Below are positions 56,168-64,000 of a stretch of 64,000 bases of DNA, piece after piece; positions within the stretch are counted from its first letter, which is position 1; the number at the start of each line of letters is the position of its first letter. The notes under the pieces are model-generated. The model was not told the DNA's origin, ran no database searches, and saw only the letters and a list, made by a program, of their open reading frames with translations. The DNA lies in assembly GCA_003339645.1 (NCBI GenBank), contig QNUV01000021.1, positions 434,001 to 498,000 of the forward strand. The letters run 5' to 3'. Origin of the DNA: Microbacterium arborescens. GTDB taxonomy: Bacteria > Actinomycetota > Actinomycetes > Actinomycetales > Microbacteriaceae. Position numbers and translations under genes: made by a program.

Positions 56168-57091
56168 TCAGAAGACGTACTCCATGAGGTCGAACCCGAA
56201 CGCGCGGAACGCCTCGTGAGCGCGCAGACGATCGCTCATCGACAGGTCGTCGAACCCGACCAGCAACGCGTACGCCACCCCGGCGCGGGGGCCGGCGAGC
56301 ACGCCGGCCTCGGCGCGGATGCCGTCGGCCCGACCGGTCTTGTTGACGAACAGCAGCTCGTGCTTGTCGTCGTCGTGCGCGAAGGGATCGAGTCCTGTCA
56401 CCGAGCCGACGAGCGACAGGTCGTGGTTCAGACTCAGCCACTCGGACACCTGGGCGCTCACCCCGGGCGAGACGACGTCGGTGTTGACCAGTGCCGCGAA
56501 CATGGCGGCGAGCTCGCGCGCCGTGCCGAGAGCGTAGTGCGGCGCATCGTCGGGCCCGCGGGTGTCGCGGAACCGGTCGAGCAGCGCCGTGCGCGGCATC
56601 CCGAGGCTTCCGATCCGCGCCCGCACGGCATCGAGGCCGACCCGCTCGAGCAGGGCGTTGGCGGCGAGCGCGTCGCCGGTCGAGGCGGCCAGCACCGCGA
56701 GATCGCCGAGCGGCAGGGCGGGCGCCGCGAGATGGCGCCAGAGCCCCGCGACCGCGACGTCGCCGACGGTCGACCGATCGACGATCTCGAGCGGATCGAG
56801 GGTCCCGGCCTCGAAGCGCGTCGCCACCTCGATCAGCAACGGGACGATGCCCAGGCCCGCGACCGGCAGCGTGACGAAGTCGTCGCCCGCGAGCACGGGC
56901 GTACCGCGGTCGAGGTCGCTGACCCGCACCGACACCCGCGCCCCGGATGCCGCCAGGGCGTCGAGCGCCTTCTCGGTCGACGCGAACCCTCGCCGCGGCA
57001 CGCCGGAGCGACGGCGCGGGCGCGCGCCGGTGCGTCGCTCCGCGCGCGAGCGGGCGGTCCCGGGGGAGGATTCGGATCCATCCACCGTCAT
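56168..57091 (-). CDS. class A beta-lactamase-fold protein lacking the catalytic SxxK
   Basis: The 307-residue protein aligns with the serine beta-lactamase-like fold. The KTG motif is present in VNKTGRADGI (about 249), and an AANALLERVG helix matches the region after the SDN loop. Where the nucleophile SxxK should be, the sequence reads PVAGLGIVPLLIE, so residues 79 and 82 are Gly and Ile. The SDN-like loop is altered to STGD. It probably does not hydrolyse beta-lactams. The arginine-rich N-terminus (residues 10-35) is not a signal peptide, so a cytosolic location is likely. Confidence 0.82.
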   Translation of the reverse strand: MTVDGSESSPGTARSRAERRTGARPRRRSGVPRRGFASTEKALDALAASGARVSVRVSDLDRGTPVLAGDDFVTLPVAGLGIVPLLIEVATRFEAGTLDPLEIVDRSTVGDVAVAGLWRHLAAPALPLGDLAVLAASTGDALAANALLERVGLDAVRARIGSLGMPRTALLDRFRDTRGPDDAPHYALGTARELAAMFAALVNTDVVSPGVSAQVSEWLSLNHDLSLVGSVTGLDPFAHDDDKHELLFVNKTGRADGIRAEAGVLAGPRAGVAYALLVGFDDLSMSDRLRAHEAFRAFGFDLMEYVF

Positions 57092-57137
57092 GTTCTCGTC
57101 TCCGTCGGAGTCAGTTCGAGCGATTCGGTTCGAGTGA

Positions 57138-59135
57138 TCACCAGATCGTGACGCGGCGCTCGGGCGCGAGCCACAGCTCGTCTCCCTCGGTCACGCCGAA
57201 TGCGTCGTAGAACGCATCGATGTTACGGACGATCTGGTTGCATCGGAATTCGTTCGGGGCGTGCGGGTCGATCGTGAGCAGCCGGATCGTCTCGGCGTCG
57301 CGCCCCTTCTGCTGCCAGATCTGTCCCCAGCTGAGCAGCAGCCGCTGCACACCCGTGAAGCCGTCGATCACGGGACCGTCGGGCGCCTCGGCCAGCTCTT
57401 CCGGCGACATCGTGGCGGCGAGGTGCAGCCGGTACGCCTTCAGCGCGATGCCGAGGCCGCCCAGGTCGCCGATGTTCTCGCCGATGGTGAGCGCGCCGTT
57501 GACGGCGTGCTCCTCGCCGAGTCCCCGCGGCACGAGCGCGTTGTACTGGTCGATCAGTGCCCCCGTGCGCTCCTCGAAGGCGGCGCGGTCGGCGTCGGTC
57601 CACCAGTCGTTGAGCGCGCCGGTGCCGTCGTAGGCGCTGCCCTGGTCGTCGAATCCGTGCCCGATCTCGTGGCCGATGACCGCGCCGATGCCGCCGTAGT
57701 TCGCCGCGGCGTCGCGCTCGGACGAGAAGAACGGCAGCTGCAGGATGGCCGCGGGGAAGACGATCTCGTTCATCAGCGGGTTGTAGTAGGCGTTGACCGT
57801 CTGCGGCGTCATGTGCCACTCGTCACGGTCGATCGGCTGGCCGAGCTTGGCGAGCTGACGCTCGTACTCCCACTCGGTCGAGCGCAGGACGTTGCCCAGG
57901 AGGTCGGTGGGATCGATCTCGAGCGCGGAGTAGTCCTTCCAGCGGTCGGGGTAGCCGATCTTCGGCGTGAAGGCCGCGAGCTTCTCGAGCGCACGCTCGC
58001 GCGTGGCCGGCGTCATCCACTCGAGGCCCGTGATCGACTGCCGGTAGGCCTCGATGAGGTTGTCGACCAGGGCGTCCATCTCGACCTTGGCCTGGGGCGG
58101 GAAATGCCGCTCGACGTAGATCTCGCCGACCGCTTCACCGAGAGCCGCCTGCACGATGCTGACCCCCCGCTTCCAGCGCTCGCGGTTCACGGGCACGCCG
58201 GTGAGCTGGGTGCCGTAGAAGGCGAAGTTCTCGGCGACGAACGCGTCGGGCAGGAACGGCGCCGACGCACGGACGACCTGCAGCCGCAGCCAGGCCTTCC
58301 AATCGTCGAGGTGCTCGTCGGTCAGCAGCGTGCCCAGACCGGAGAGGAAGCTCGGCTGGTTGACGTTGATCTCGGCGAAGCCGTCGCGGTGCCGGGGCGC
58401 GAGACCCTCGAGCCACGGGTCGAGGTCGACGCCCGCGAGGGTTCGCACCTCGTCCCACGTGTGCAGGTTGTAGGTCGCCACCGCGTCGCGGTTGCGGACG
58501 TTGTCCCAGTGGTGCGTGGCGAGCTCGGTCTCGAGCCGCACGATGCGGTCGGCCTGGTCCGCGGCATCGCCGACGCCGGCGAGCTCGAGCATGCGCTCGG
58601 CGTAGCCGCGGAACGCGGTGCGCGTGGCGTCGAAGCCGTCGAGGCGGTAGTAGCTCTCGTCGGGAAGCGACAGCCCGCCCTGGACGAAGAAGACGACATA
58701 GCGCTCGGGGTTGCCCGGGTCGGGCTCGATGAACGTGCCGATCATGCCGCCGATGCCCTCGCGCTCGAGCTCACCGACGGTGCTCAGCAGCGCCGTGATC
58801 GAGTCGACCGCGTCGACCCGCGCCAGCTGCGGGCGCAGCGGCTCGGCGCCGAGCTCGTCGATACGGGCCGTGTCCATGAAGCTCGTGAACAGGTCGCCGA
58901 TCTTGCGCTGCACCGTGCCCGGCTCGGCCGACGTCGCGTCGTCGATGATCGCGCGGACGTCGCTCTCGGCCTGTTCGGCGATGACGTGGAACGAGCCCCA
59001 CCGCGCCTTGTCGTCGGGGATCTCGGTGCGCTCGAGCCAGCTGCCGTTGACGTGCCGGAACAGATCGTCCTGCGGTCGGATCTCGGGGCTCAGCTCGGCG
59101 ATGTCGATTCCGGAGGGGAGGACGGGGTCGGTCAT
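57138..59135 (-). CDS. pepO: M13-family zinc metallopeptidase (PepO/neprilysin-like)
   Basis: This endopeptidase of 665 residues cleaves oligopeptides. The zinc motif HEIGH is at about residue 486 within GAVIGHEIGHGFDDQG, the third ligand glutamate is in GENIGDLGG, and the substrate-binding NAYYNPLMNEIVFPA lies before HEIGH. The C-terminal RCNQIVRNIDAFYDAF and ERRVTIW ending are the family finish. There is no signal peptide, so it is cytosolic like streptococcal PepO. The ATG at 59135 is chosen because TAGCAT lies seven bases upstream; ATG 59144 is an alternative. Confidence 0.94.
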   Translation of the reverse strand: MTDPVLPSGIDIAELSPEIRPQDDLFRHVNGSWLERTEIPDDKARWGSFHVIAEQAESDVRAIIDDATSAEPGTVQRKIGDLFTSFMDTARIDELGAEPLRPQLARVDAVDSITALLSTVGELEREGIGGMIGTFIEPDPGNPERYVVFFVQGGLSLPDESYYRLDGFDATRTAFRGYAERMLELAGVGDAADQADRIVRLETELATHHWDNVRNRDAVATYNLHTWDEVRTLAGVDLDPWLEGLAPRHRDGFAEINVNQPSFLSGLGTLLTDEHLDDWKAWLRLQVVRASAPFLPDAFVAENFAFYGTQLTGVPVNRERWKRGVSIVQAALGEAVGEIYVERHFPPQAKVEMDALVDNLIEAYRQSITGLEWMTPATRERALEKLAAFTPKIGYPDRWKDYSALEIDPTDLLGNVLRSTEWEYERQLAKLGQPIDRDEWHMTPQTVNAYYNPLMNEIVFPAAILQLPFFSSERDAAANYGGIGAVIGHEIGHGFDDQGSAYDGTGALNDWWTDADRAAFEERTGALIDQYNALVPRGLGEEHAVNGALTIGENIGDLGGLGIALKAYRLHLAATMSPEELAEAPDGPVIDGFTGVQRLLLSWGQIWQQKGRDAETIRLLTIDPHAPNEFRCNQIVRNIDAFYDAFGVTEGDELWLAPERRVTIW

Positions 59136-59142
59136 GGCACCC

Positions 59143-59148
59143 ATGCTA
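59143..59148 (-). promoter_or_regulatory. -10 box TAGCAT of the M13 peptidase gene
   Basis: The minus-strand TAGCAT ends seven bases before the ATG at 59135. It overlaps the alternative ATG at 59144, which disfavours that start. Confidence 0.45.
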
Positions 59149-59181
59149 GGCCGACCGGACGACACGAACTTCCGAGGGCGT

Positions 59182-60978
59182 TCAGCGTTCTGTGGTGGTA
59201 CATCCCTCGGCAACCGGGATGCCGGCGAAACGGTCCCTGGTCCAGTCGAACAGCTCGTCGATGAGGGGCGACGGGCGCTCGACGACGCCCGCATGCTCGA
59301 ATCCCGCGTACGTGCGGAAATCGACGTCCTGGCCCGCCGCGCACATCCGGTCGACGAAGGCGGCCTGGGTCTGCACGGGGATGACGCTGTCGGCTCCGCC
59401 GTGCGCCAGCAGCACGGGCGCGGTGGAACGAAGCGGAGCCGTGTTCTCGCGCAGATGGCGACCGAGCACCCCGGATGCCGGCGACCGCGAGAACAGCGCG
59501 GGATCCCGGCTCATCCCGAGCGCCGCGGCCACCGACAGCACGATCGTCGGGTCGGACAGGCACCGCTCCGACATCTGCCGCAGCACCGTCTCGGCGCCGG
59601 GACGCACATAGTCGCGATACTCGATCTCGGGGTAGATCGCCGAGAACGAGGCGAAGGCGTAAGAGGCGAAGATGCTCCCGCCGGTGACGCTGGAGATGCC
59701 CTGCACGAGAGCCGCCGGGTCGCTCGCCGGGGCGAGGGCGGCGACGCCCCGCACCCAGACCTCGGGGGCGTACTCCCGGGCGACGGCGCCCGTCCACAGC
59801 GCGGCAGCACCGCCCTGCGAGTGCCCCCAGACGACGGTCCGCGCACCGAGATCGGCCTCCTCGAGCTCGCGAGCCGCGCGCACGGCGTCGAGCGACGCGT
59901 GCGCGCTCGGCAGGCCGACGAGGTACGGGTGCGGACCCTCGGTCCCGAGCCCGATGTAGTCGGTGCCGACGACGGCCCATCCCTCTTTGATGGCTCGCGG
60001 CAGCATGTAGAACGCCCCCGCCCACAGTCCGCGCGGCTGCAGCGACGGGGCGCAGTGCTGAGCGAACCCGGTGGTGCCGTGATTCCAGTCGATCACCGGC
60101 CACTGCCCGTCGCCCTCGCGCGGCACCGCGACGATGGCGCTCGCGACGCGCACCTCGCCGTCGACTCCCGTCGTGGTGTACAGGATGCGCCACCCCTGGG
60201 CGCTCGCCGGGATGCCCGCCTCGAACGGCTCCGCTCGCACCAGACGTCCCGGCTCGTCGGGCAGGTCGCGCGGTGCCGCGTAGAAGTCGTCGACGACCGT
60301 CGATCCCTCGCGCAGCGGCGCGGTCACGATCGTCGTGGTGACGGCGAGCGCGACGGAGGCGATCGCGACCACCGTGCGACCCCATCGCCGGCGCGGGCGC
60401 CCGTCGGCCCCCAGCCGTTCGGCCGCCCGGTCGTCGCGGCGACGGCGCAACCGCGTCCAGAGGTCGACGACGCCGCTCATGATCAACCGTGCGCCGAAGA
60501 CGACGGCGGTCACGAGCAGGGTGATGTCGGGCCAGAACAGTGCGAGCGCGCCGAAGATGACCCCCGATGCGCCGAATGCCGCATCGGCGATGCGCGCGTC
60601 CCACGTGCGCCCGCGTCCGAACGCGGCGATGACGCCGAGGATGCCGCCGCCGAGAAGAAGGATGCCGACGACGATCGCGACCACGCGGACCGTCAGTCCC
60701 GGCGCGAGGAGGACGATCGCGCCGCCGACCAGCCAGGCGACGCCGGTCGCCGTGCGCCAGCGCGGCCGATGCGCCTCCCCCTCACGTCCGGTGAGCTCGA
60801 GCAGTCCCGTCAGGGCCATGCCGCCGCCGATCAGCCAGGCGAGGACGTCGAGAGCGGTCGTGGGCCGGATGACGATGACGACGCCGAGCACGACGGCCGC
60901 CGCGGCGACGACGACGCGGACCCACGTCGGCAGCCGCGCGTGCAGGCGCGCGATCGCCAGGCGTTTGAGCAGCCGCAT
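59182..60978 (-). CDS. fusion of an HdeD/DUF308 membrane domain and a secretory-lipase-type hydrolase
   Basis: The 598-residue protein has an N-terminal DUF308 (HdeD-like) half with six spans (about 15-175) and an arginine-rich loop. One more span (about 205-225) is followed by an extracellular lipase domain of the fungal/actinobacterial LIP type (about 235-598). Its catalytic triad is visible: GHSQGG serine (about 390), aspartate in AHGGADSVIP (about 534) and histidine in GFEHAGV (about 568). It also has VIDWNHGTTGF and GTDYIGLGTEG. A GGAGGGGAAGGA ribosome site precedes the ATG, with TAGCGT further upstream. Confidence 0.88.
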   Translation of the reverse strand: MRLLKRLAIARLHARLPTWVRVVVAAAAVVLGVVIVIRPTTALDVLAWLIGGGMALTGLLELTGREGEAHRPRWRTATGVAWLVGGAIVLLAPGLTVRVVAIVVGILLLGGGILGVIAAFGRGRTWDARIADAAFGASGVIFGALALFWPDITLLVTAVVFGARLIMSGVVDLWTRLRRRRDDRAAERLGADGRPRRRWGRTVVAIASVALAVTTTIVTAPLREGSTVVDDFYAAPRDLPDEPGRLVRAEPFEAGIPASAQGWRILYTTTGVDGEVRVASAIVAVPREGDGQWPVIDWNHGTTGFAQHCAPSLQPRGLWAGAFYMLPRAIKEGWAVVGTDYIGLGTEGPHPYLVGLPSAHASLDAVRAARELEEADLGARTVVWGHSQGGAAALWTGAVAREYAPEVWVRGVAALAPASDPAALVQGISSVTGGSIFASYAFASFSAIYPEIEYRDYVRPGAETVLRQMSERCLSDPTIVLSVAAALGMSRDPALFSRSPASGVLGRHLRENTAPLRSTAPVLLAHGGADSVIPVQTQAAFVDRMCAAGQDVDFRTYAGFEHAGVVERPSPLIDELFDWTRDRFAGIPVAEGCTTTER

Positions 60979-61092
60979 CCCCGTCCTTCCCCTCCGGTCG
61001 ATGATCAACGCTAGTCGGGGATGCGGTGCTGCTCCGCGCGCTCGACAGCGACCGGGCCCGCGTGCAAGGCCGGCCCGGCGGCGGTCCGCCCC

Positions 61093-61098
61093 TAGGCT
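61093..61098 (+). promoter_or_regulatory. -10 box TAGGCT of the MATE gene
   Basis: TAGGCT ends six bases before the ATG at 61105; no ribosome site is visible. Confidence 0.5.
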
Positions 61099-61104
61099 CG
61101 TCTC

Positions 61105-62421
61105 ATGGCGCCCACGCTCAACCGCGAGATCCTGCGGCTGGCCGTTCCCGCGCTCGGGGCCCTCATCGCGGAGCCGATGTTCCTCATCGTCGACGCCGCC
61201 CTCATCGGCCACCTCGGCGTCGTGCCGCTCGCGGCCCTGGGCATCGCGGGTGCGGTGCTGCAGACGATCGTGGGCCTGATGGTGTTCCTCGCGTATGCGA
61301 CGACGCCGGCGGTGGCGCGCCGCTTCGGGGCGGGCGACTCCACGAGCGCCGTGAGCGCGGGGATCGACGGTCTGTGGCTCGCGCTCGGCCTCGGCGCCGT
61401 GCTCGCGGCGGCCGGCTCGCTCGCGACCCCGCTGCTGGTGGGTCTGTTCGGCGCCGGGGAGGCCGTCTCGACGGATGCCGAGACCTACCTGCGGCTGTCG
61501 ATGTGGGGGCTTCCGGCGATGCTCGTCGTCTTCGCGGCGACCGGGCTGCTGCGCGGGATGCAGGACACCGTCACCCCGCTGTGGATCGCCGGCCTCGGGT
61601 TCGGCGCGAACGCTCTGCTGAACGTCCTGTTCATCTACGGCTTCGGATGGGGAATCGCCGGATCGGCCATGGGCACCGTCATCGCCCAGTGGGGCATGGT
61701 CGGTGCCTACGCCGTCGTGATCGGCCGTCTCGCCCGCCGGCATTCGGCGTCGCTCCGGCCCCGCGCCGACGGCATGCGCGGGTCGGCGCGTCTGGGCGGC
61801 TGGCTGTTCCTGCGCACGGTGTCGCTGCGGGCCGCGCTGCTCGCGACCGTCGCGGTCGCGACGGGACTGGGAACGAACGAACTCGCCGGATGGCAGGTCG
61901 CCTTCACGATCTTCTCGACCGCGGCCTTCGCGCTCGACGCCCTCGCGATCGCCGCGCAGGCCCTGATCGGACGCGGGCTCGGTGCCGGCGACGAGACGTT
62001 CGTCAAGCGCGTGCTCGGGCGGACCGTCGCCTGGGGCGCGTGGTTCGGAGTGCTCGTGGGCGGGCTGATCGCGGCGACGTCGGGAGTCATCGGGCTGCTG
62101 TTCACCGGCGATCCCGCGGTCGCCGCGCTCGTGCAGCCGGCTCTGCTCGTCCTCGCGATCGCCCAGCCCGTGTGCGGCGTCGTCTTCGTCCTCGACGGCG
62201 TTCTGATGGGCGCCGGAGATGCGCGCTACCTCGCCATCGCCGGCGGGCTCAACCTCGTGCCCTTCATCCCCGCTCTCCTGATCATCGGTGCGCTGCATCC
62301 GGACGGCGCGGCGGGCCTCGCGTGGCTCGCGGCGGCGTTCTTCGGTGTGTACATGATCGCTCGGCTGCTCACCCTCGGCTGGCGCGTGCGCCGGGGCGCA
62401 TGGTTGCGCATCGCCGTCTGA
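61105..62421 (+). CDS. MATE-family efflux transporter (DinF-like)
   Basis: This 438-residue exporter has about twelve membrane spans in two homologous halves. The opening ILRLAVPALGALIAEPMFLIVDAALIG matches the DinF branch, which exchanges cations for drugs or metabolites. GLLRGMQDTVTPLWIAGLGFGANALLN in the first half and VLDGVLMGAGDARYLAIAGGLN in the second are family blocks. It is leaderless by promoter position and the next gene has its own promoter. The substrate is unknown. Confidence 0.92.
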   Translation: MAPTLNREILRLAVPALGALIAEPMFLIVDAALIGHLGVVPLAALGIAGAVLQTIVGLMVFLAYATTPAVARRFGAGDSTSAVSAGIDGLWLALGLGAVLAAAGSLATPLLVGLFGAGEAVSTDAETYLRLSMWGLPAMLVVFAATGLLRGMQDTVTPLWIAGLGFGANALLNVLFIYGFGWGIAGSAMGTVIAQWGMVGAYAVVIGRLARRHSASLRPRADGMRGSARLGGWLFLRTVSLRAALLATVAVATGLGTNELAGWQVAFTIFSTAAFALDALAIAAQALIGRGLGAGDETFVKRVLGRTVAWGAWFGVLVGGLIAATSGVIGLLFTGDPAVAALVQPALLVLAIAQPVCGVVFVLDGVLMGAGDARYLAIAGGLNLVPFIPALLIIGALHPDGAAGLAWLAAAFFGVYMIARLLTLGWRVRRGAWLRIAV

Positions 62422-62489
62422 ACGGCGGCCCGGGCGAAACTGTGATCGGGTCGAAACCTCGCTCACGTGCGAACCTCAGCCTCGGCCCG

Positions 62490-62495
62490 TACCGT
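62490..62495 (+). promoter_or_regulatory. -10 box TACCGT of the lipoprotein gene
   Basis: TACCGT ends six bases before the ATG at 62502. Confidence 0.45.
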
Positions 62496-62501
62496 GGCCC
62501 C

Positions 62502-63011
62502 ATGCCGAAGCTCACCTCTGTTTCCGCCGCCGGCATCGCCGTGCTCGCGGTCGGGATGCTCGCTTGCGGCTGCGCGGAACGGACTCCGCCGGTCGAGGTC
62601 GCGACCCCGTCCGATGACGCGCGCACGCTTCCCCGACCCACCGCGGATGACGCCCAGCGCTGGGCCGACACCGTCATCCCCGAGAACGCGCTCGGCGGAG
62701 CCTCGTGGACTCAGCGCGAGGCGGGTGTCCTCGATCCGGGCGGCGAGCCGATCATCGCGGTCACGGCGGGCGAGGCTCCCGCCATCGTGACGATCGCCTG
62801 CGTCACCGGCTCCGGCAGTCAGCTGACCTACACCGTGACGGCGAACGGCGAGACGCTCGACAGCGGTGAGGCGACCTGTGCGGCGGTCGACGAGAACGCC
62901 GAGGCGCACAGCATCCGCGACGTGCCCGCCGACGCCACGGTCGAGCTCAGCGCCTCGGCGACGGGGCTGTTCGTCTACGCCGTCACGCCCGACCGTCACC
63001 CCGAGCGGTGA
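62502..63011 (+). CDS. lipoprotein of unknown function
   Basis: The 169-residue protein has a short signal peptide with a lipobox ending in C23 or C25 (GMLACGC), so it should be anchored on the outer face of the membrane. The mature part is small, acidic and beta-rich. The only two later cysteines (TIACVTG and EATCAAV, about 110 and 127) could form a disulfide. No family was recognised. TACCGT six bases before the ATG defines the start. It is convergent with the TrmH-type gene. Confidence 0.78.
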   Translation: MPKLTSVSAAGIAVLAVGMLACGCAERTPPVEVATPSDDARTLPRPTADDAQRWADTVIPENALGGASWTQREAGVLDPGGEPIIAVTAGEAPAIVTIACVTGSGSQLTYTVTANGETLDSGEATCAAVDENAEAHSIRDVPADATVELSASATGLFVYAVTPDRHPER

Positions 63012-63029
63012 TCTCCGGTCGATGCGGGC

Positions 63030-63671
63030 TCACCGAGCCCAGCGCCGGCACCACTCGTACATGACGACGGCACCCGCCGCCGAGGCGTTGATCGATCGCG
63101 TCGAGCCGTACTGCGTGATCTCGACGACGACGGATGCCGCGGCCACGGCCTCGGCCGAAAGCCCCGGGCCTTCCTGGCCGAACATCAGCACGGCACGCTC
63201 GGGCAGGTCGACCCGGTCGACCGGAACCGACCCCGGGACGTTGTCCACCGCGACGATCGGGAGGTCGTTCTCGCGCGCCCACGTGGCGAAGGAGGCGACA
63301 TCCTCGTGGTGGCGGACGTGCTGGTAGCGGTCGGTGACCATCGCGCCGCGGCGGTTCCAGCGCCGGCGTCCGACGATATGCACCTCCGCCGCACCGAACG
63401 CGTTGGCGCTGCGAACGATCGAGCCGATGTTCATGTCGTGCTGCCAGTTCTCGATCGCGACGTGGAAAGAATGCCGATGCTCGTCGAGATCGGCCACGAT
63501 CGCCTCGAGCCGCCAGTAGCGGTACCGGTCCACGACGTTGCGCCGGTCGCCGTCGGCGAGCAGCTGCGGGTCGTAGCGGGGGTCGTCGGGCCATGCGTCC
63601 GGGCCGCCCGGCCACGGTCCCACGCCCACCGGCAGCTGCGGTTCCGCGTCGGCGGGGTCGGGGCGGGTCAC
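63030..63671 (-). CDS. TrmH/SpoU-family RNA 2'-O-methyltransferase
   Basis: This 213-residue SPOUT methyltransferase probably methylates a ribose in tRNA or rRNA. The three SpoU motifs are present: NIGSIVRSANAFGAAEVHIVG (about 80-100), VLMFGQEGPGLS (about 165) and STRSINASAAGAVVMYEW (about 192), the last two forming the knotted SAM site. It lacks the N-terminal substrate domain of RlmB. The GTG at 63671 has TAGCCT six bases upstream. It is divergent from the DtxR-type gene with 38 bases between starts. Confidence 0.9.
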   Translation of the reverse strand: MTRPDPADAEPQLPVGVGPWPGGPDAWPDDPRYDPQLLADGDRRNVVDRYRYWRLEAIVADLDEHRHSFHVAIENWQHDMNIGSIVRSANAFGAAEVHIVGRRRWNRRGAMVTDRYQHVRHHEDVASFATWARENDLPIVAVDNVPGSVPVDRVDLPERAVLMFGQEGPGLSAEAVAAASVVVEITQYGSTRSINASAAGAVVMYEWCRRWAR

Positions 63672-63677
63672 CGGGAC

Positions 63678-63683
63678 AGGCTA
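63678..63683 (-). promoter_or_regulatory. -10 box TAGCCT of the TrmH-type gene
   Basis: The minus-strand TAGCCT ends six bases before the GTG at 63671. Confidence 0.5.
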
Positions 63684-63698
63684 TCCCGCCGCCGCGGA

Positions 63699-63704
63699 TA
63701 ATCT
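63699..63704 (+). promoter_or_regulatory. -10 box TAATCT of the DtxR-type gene
   Basis: TAATCT ends five bases before the GTG at 63710, back-to-back with the minus-strand promoter 15 bases away. Confidence 0.5.
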
Positions 63705-63709
63705 GGAGT

Positions 63710-64000
63710 GTGCCCTCCCCCGCCGTCGACGACTACCTGAAGACGATCTACCACCACACCGAGTGGCAGTCGGCGCCGATCACCCCGTCGCAGCTCGCGG
63801 CCATGCTCGGGCTCGCACCGTCGACGGTCACCGAGATGGTGCGCAAGCTCGCCGCACAGGACCTCGTGTCGCATCGCCCCTACGGACCGGTGACGCTGAC
63901 CGAGACGGGCCGCCGGCGGGCGGCATCCATCATCCGGCGTCACCGGCTCATCGAGACGTGGCTCGTGCGCGAGTTCGGGTACGCCTGGGACGAGGTGCAC
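63710..64000 (+). CDS. DtxR/MntR-family metal-dependent regulator, N-terminal part (runs off the window)
   Basis: The first 97 codons are present. They encode VDDYLKTIYHHTEW, the helix-turn-helix ITPSQLAAMLGLAPSTVTEMV (about residues 24-44), the wing GPVTLTETGRR and the start of the metal-binding dimer domain RRHRLIETWLVREFGYAWDEVH. The WDEVH histidine is one of the typical metal ligands. It is probably a manganese or iron sensor of the MntR/IdeR group; the deciding ligands lie mostly beyond the window. The GTG at 63710 is set by the -10 box and reading frame. Confidence 0.87.
   Translation, partial: MPSPAVDDYLKTIYHHTEWQSAPITPSQLAAMLGLAPSTVTEMVRKLAAQDLVSHRPYGPVTLTETGRRRAASIIRRHRLIETWLVREFGYAWDEVH

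Overview
The window is a gene-dense, very high-GC stretch of a typical actinobacterial chromosome. Codon use, the frequent GGCATCC-type words, the many GTG starts, and -10 boxes placed directly before start codons point to Microbacteriaceae, most likely Microbacterium or a close relative (inference; no rRNA is present to confirm it). No tRNA, rRNA, CRISPR array, insertion sequence, prophage or plasmid backbone was seen, and no gene-free stretch exceeds 300 bases.

Layout. 1-9.3 kb: the start of an aldo/keto reductase, rlmN, then a beta-glucoside operon (LicT/BglG antiterminator, an RNA antiterminator/terminator switch, PTS IIBCA permease, GH1 6-phospho-beta-glucosidase, HAD phosphatase), a homocysteine methyltransferase, a second HAD phosphatase and a GNAT acetyltransferase. 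9.3-17.4 kb: a GntR regulator divergent from a six-gene operon in which every junction is a 4-base ATGA/GTGA overlap: Dpp-type permeases, fused double ATPase, binding lipoprotein, cytosine-deaminase-like amidohydrolase and an ornithine-cyclodeaminase-family protein. It looks like uptake plus catabolism of one unidentified nitrogen compound. 17.4-19.8 kb: a coupled SDR / enoyl-CoA hydratase / 3-hydroxyacyl-CoA dehydrogenase trio. 19.9-21.1 kb: an APH(3')-like kinase overlapping a GNAT gene. 21.2-26.4 kb: glpK, glpF and glpD divergent from a SorC-type regulator, with three palindromic operators between them. 26.4-29.5 kb: a TPP-riboswitch-controlled ECF vitamin transporter (YkoE/D/C type).

29.5-39.4 kb: D,D-carboxypeptidase, a J-domain protein with a NERD-like tail, 3-hydroxyisobutyryl-CoA hydrolase, an ABC-2 exporter, and two heme genes (hemD, hemY-type oxidase) flanking three small envelope-protein genes, then a HhH-GPD protein. 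39.5-47.1 kb: a 1197-residue cell-wall-anchored GH10 xylanase, glycyl-tRNA synthetase, an SPFH/flotillin-like protein and an SDR. 47.2-54.4 kb: GNAT, two MFS-type transporters, a small membrane protein, a MetE-like protein, an alpha/beta hydrolase lacking its nucleophile, and purU. 54.4-64 kb: a membrane protein, a MerR regulator, a beta-lactamase-fold protein lacking SxxK, an M13 peptidase, an HdeD-lipase fusion, a MATE exporter, a lipoprotein, a TrmH-type methyltransferase and the start of a DtxR-family regulator.

Cross-cutting signals. About 22 genes on both strands carry a -10-like hexamer (A at position 2, T at position 6) ending 5-8 bases before the start codon, which implies leaderless mRNAs. 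Several long, unrelated perfect or near-perfect inverted repeats lie in the 43-54 kb intergenic gaps. The best-supported regulatory finds are the LicT switch, the TPP riboswitch and the glp operators. The most attractive candidate for an undescribed pathway is the coupled transporter-amidohydrolase-cyclodeaminase operon.
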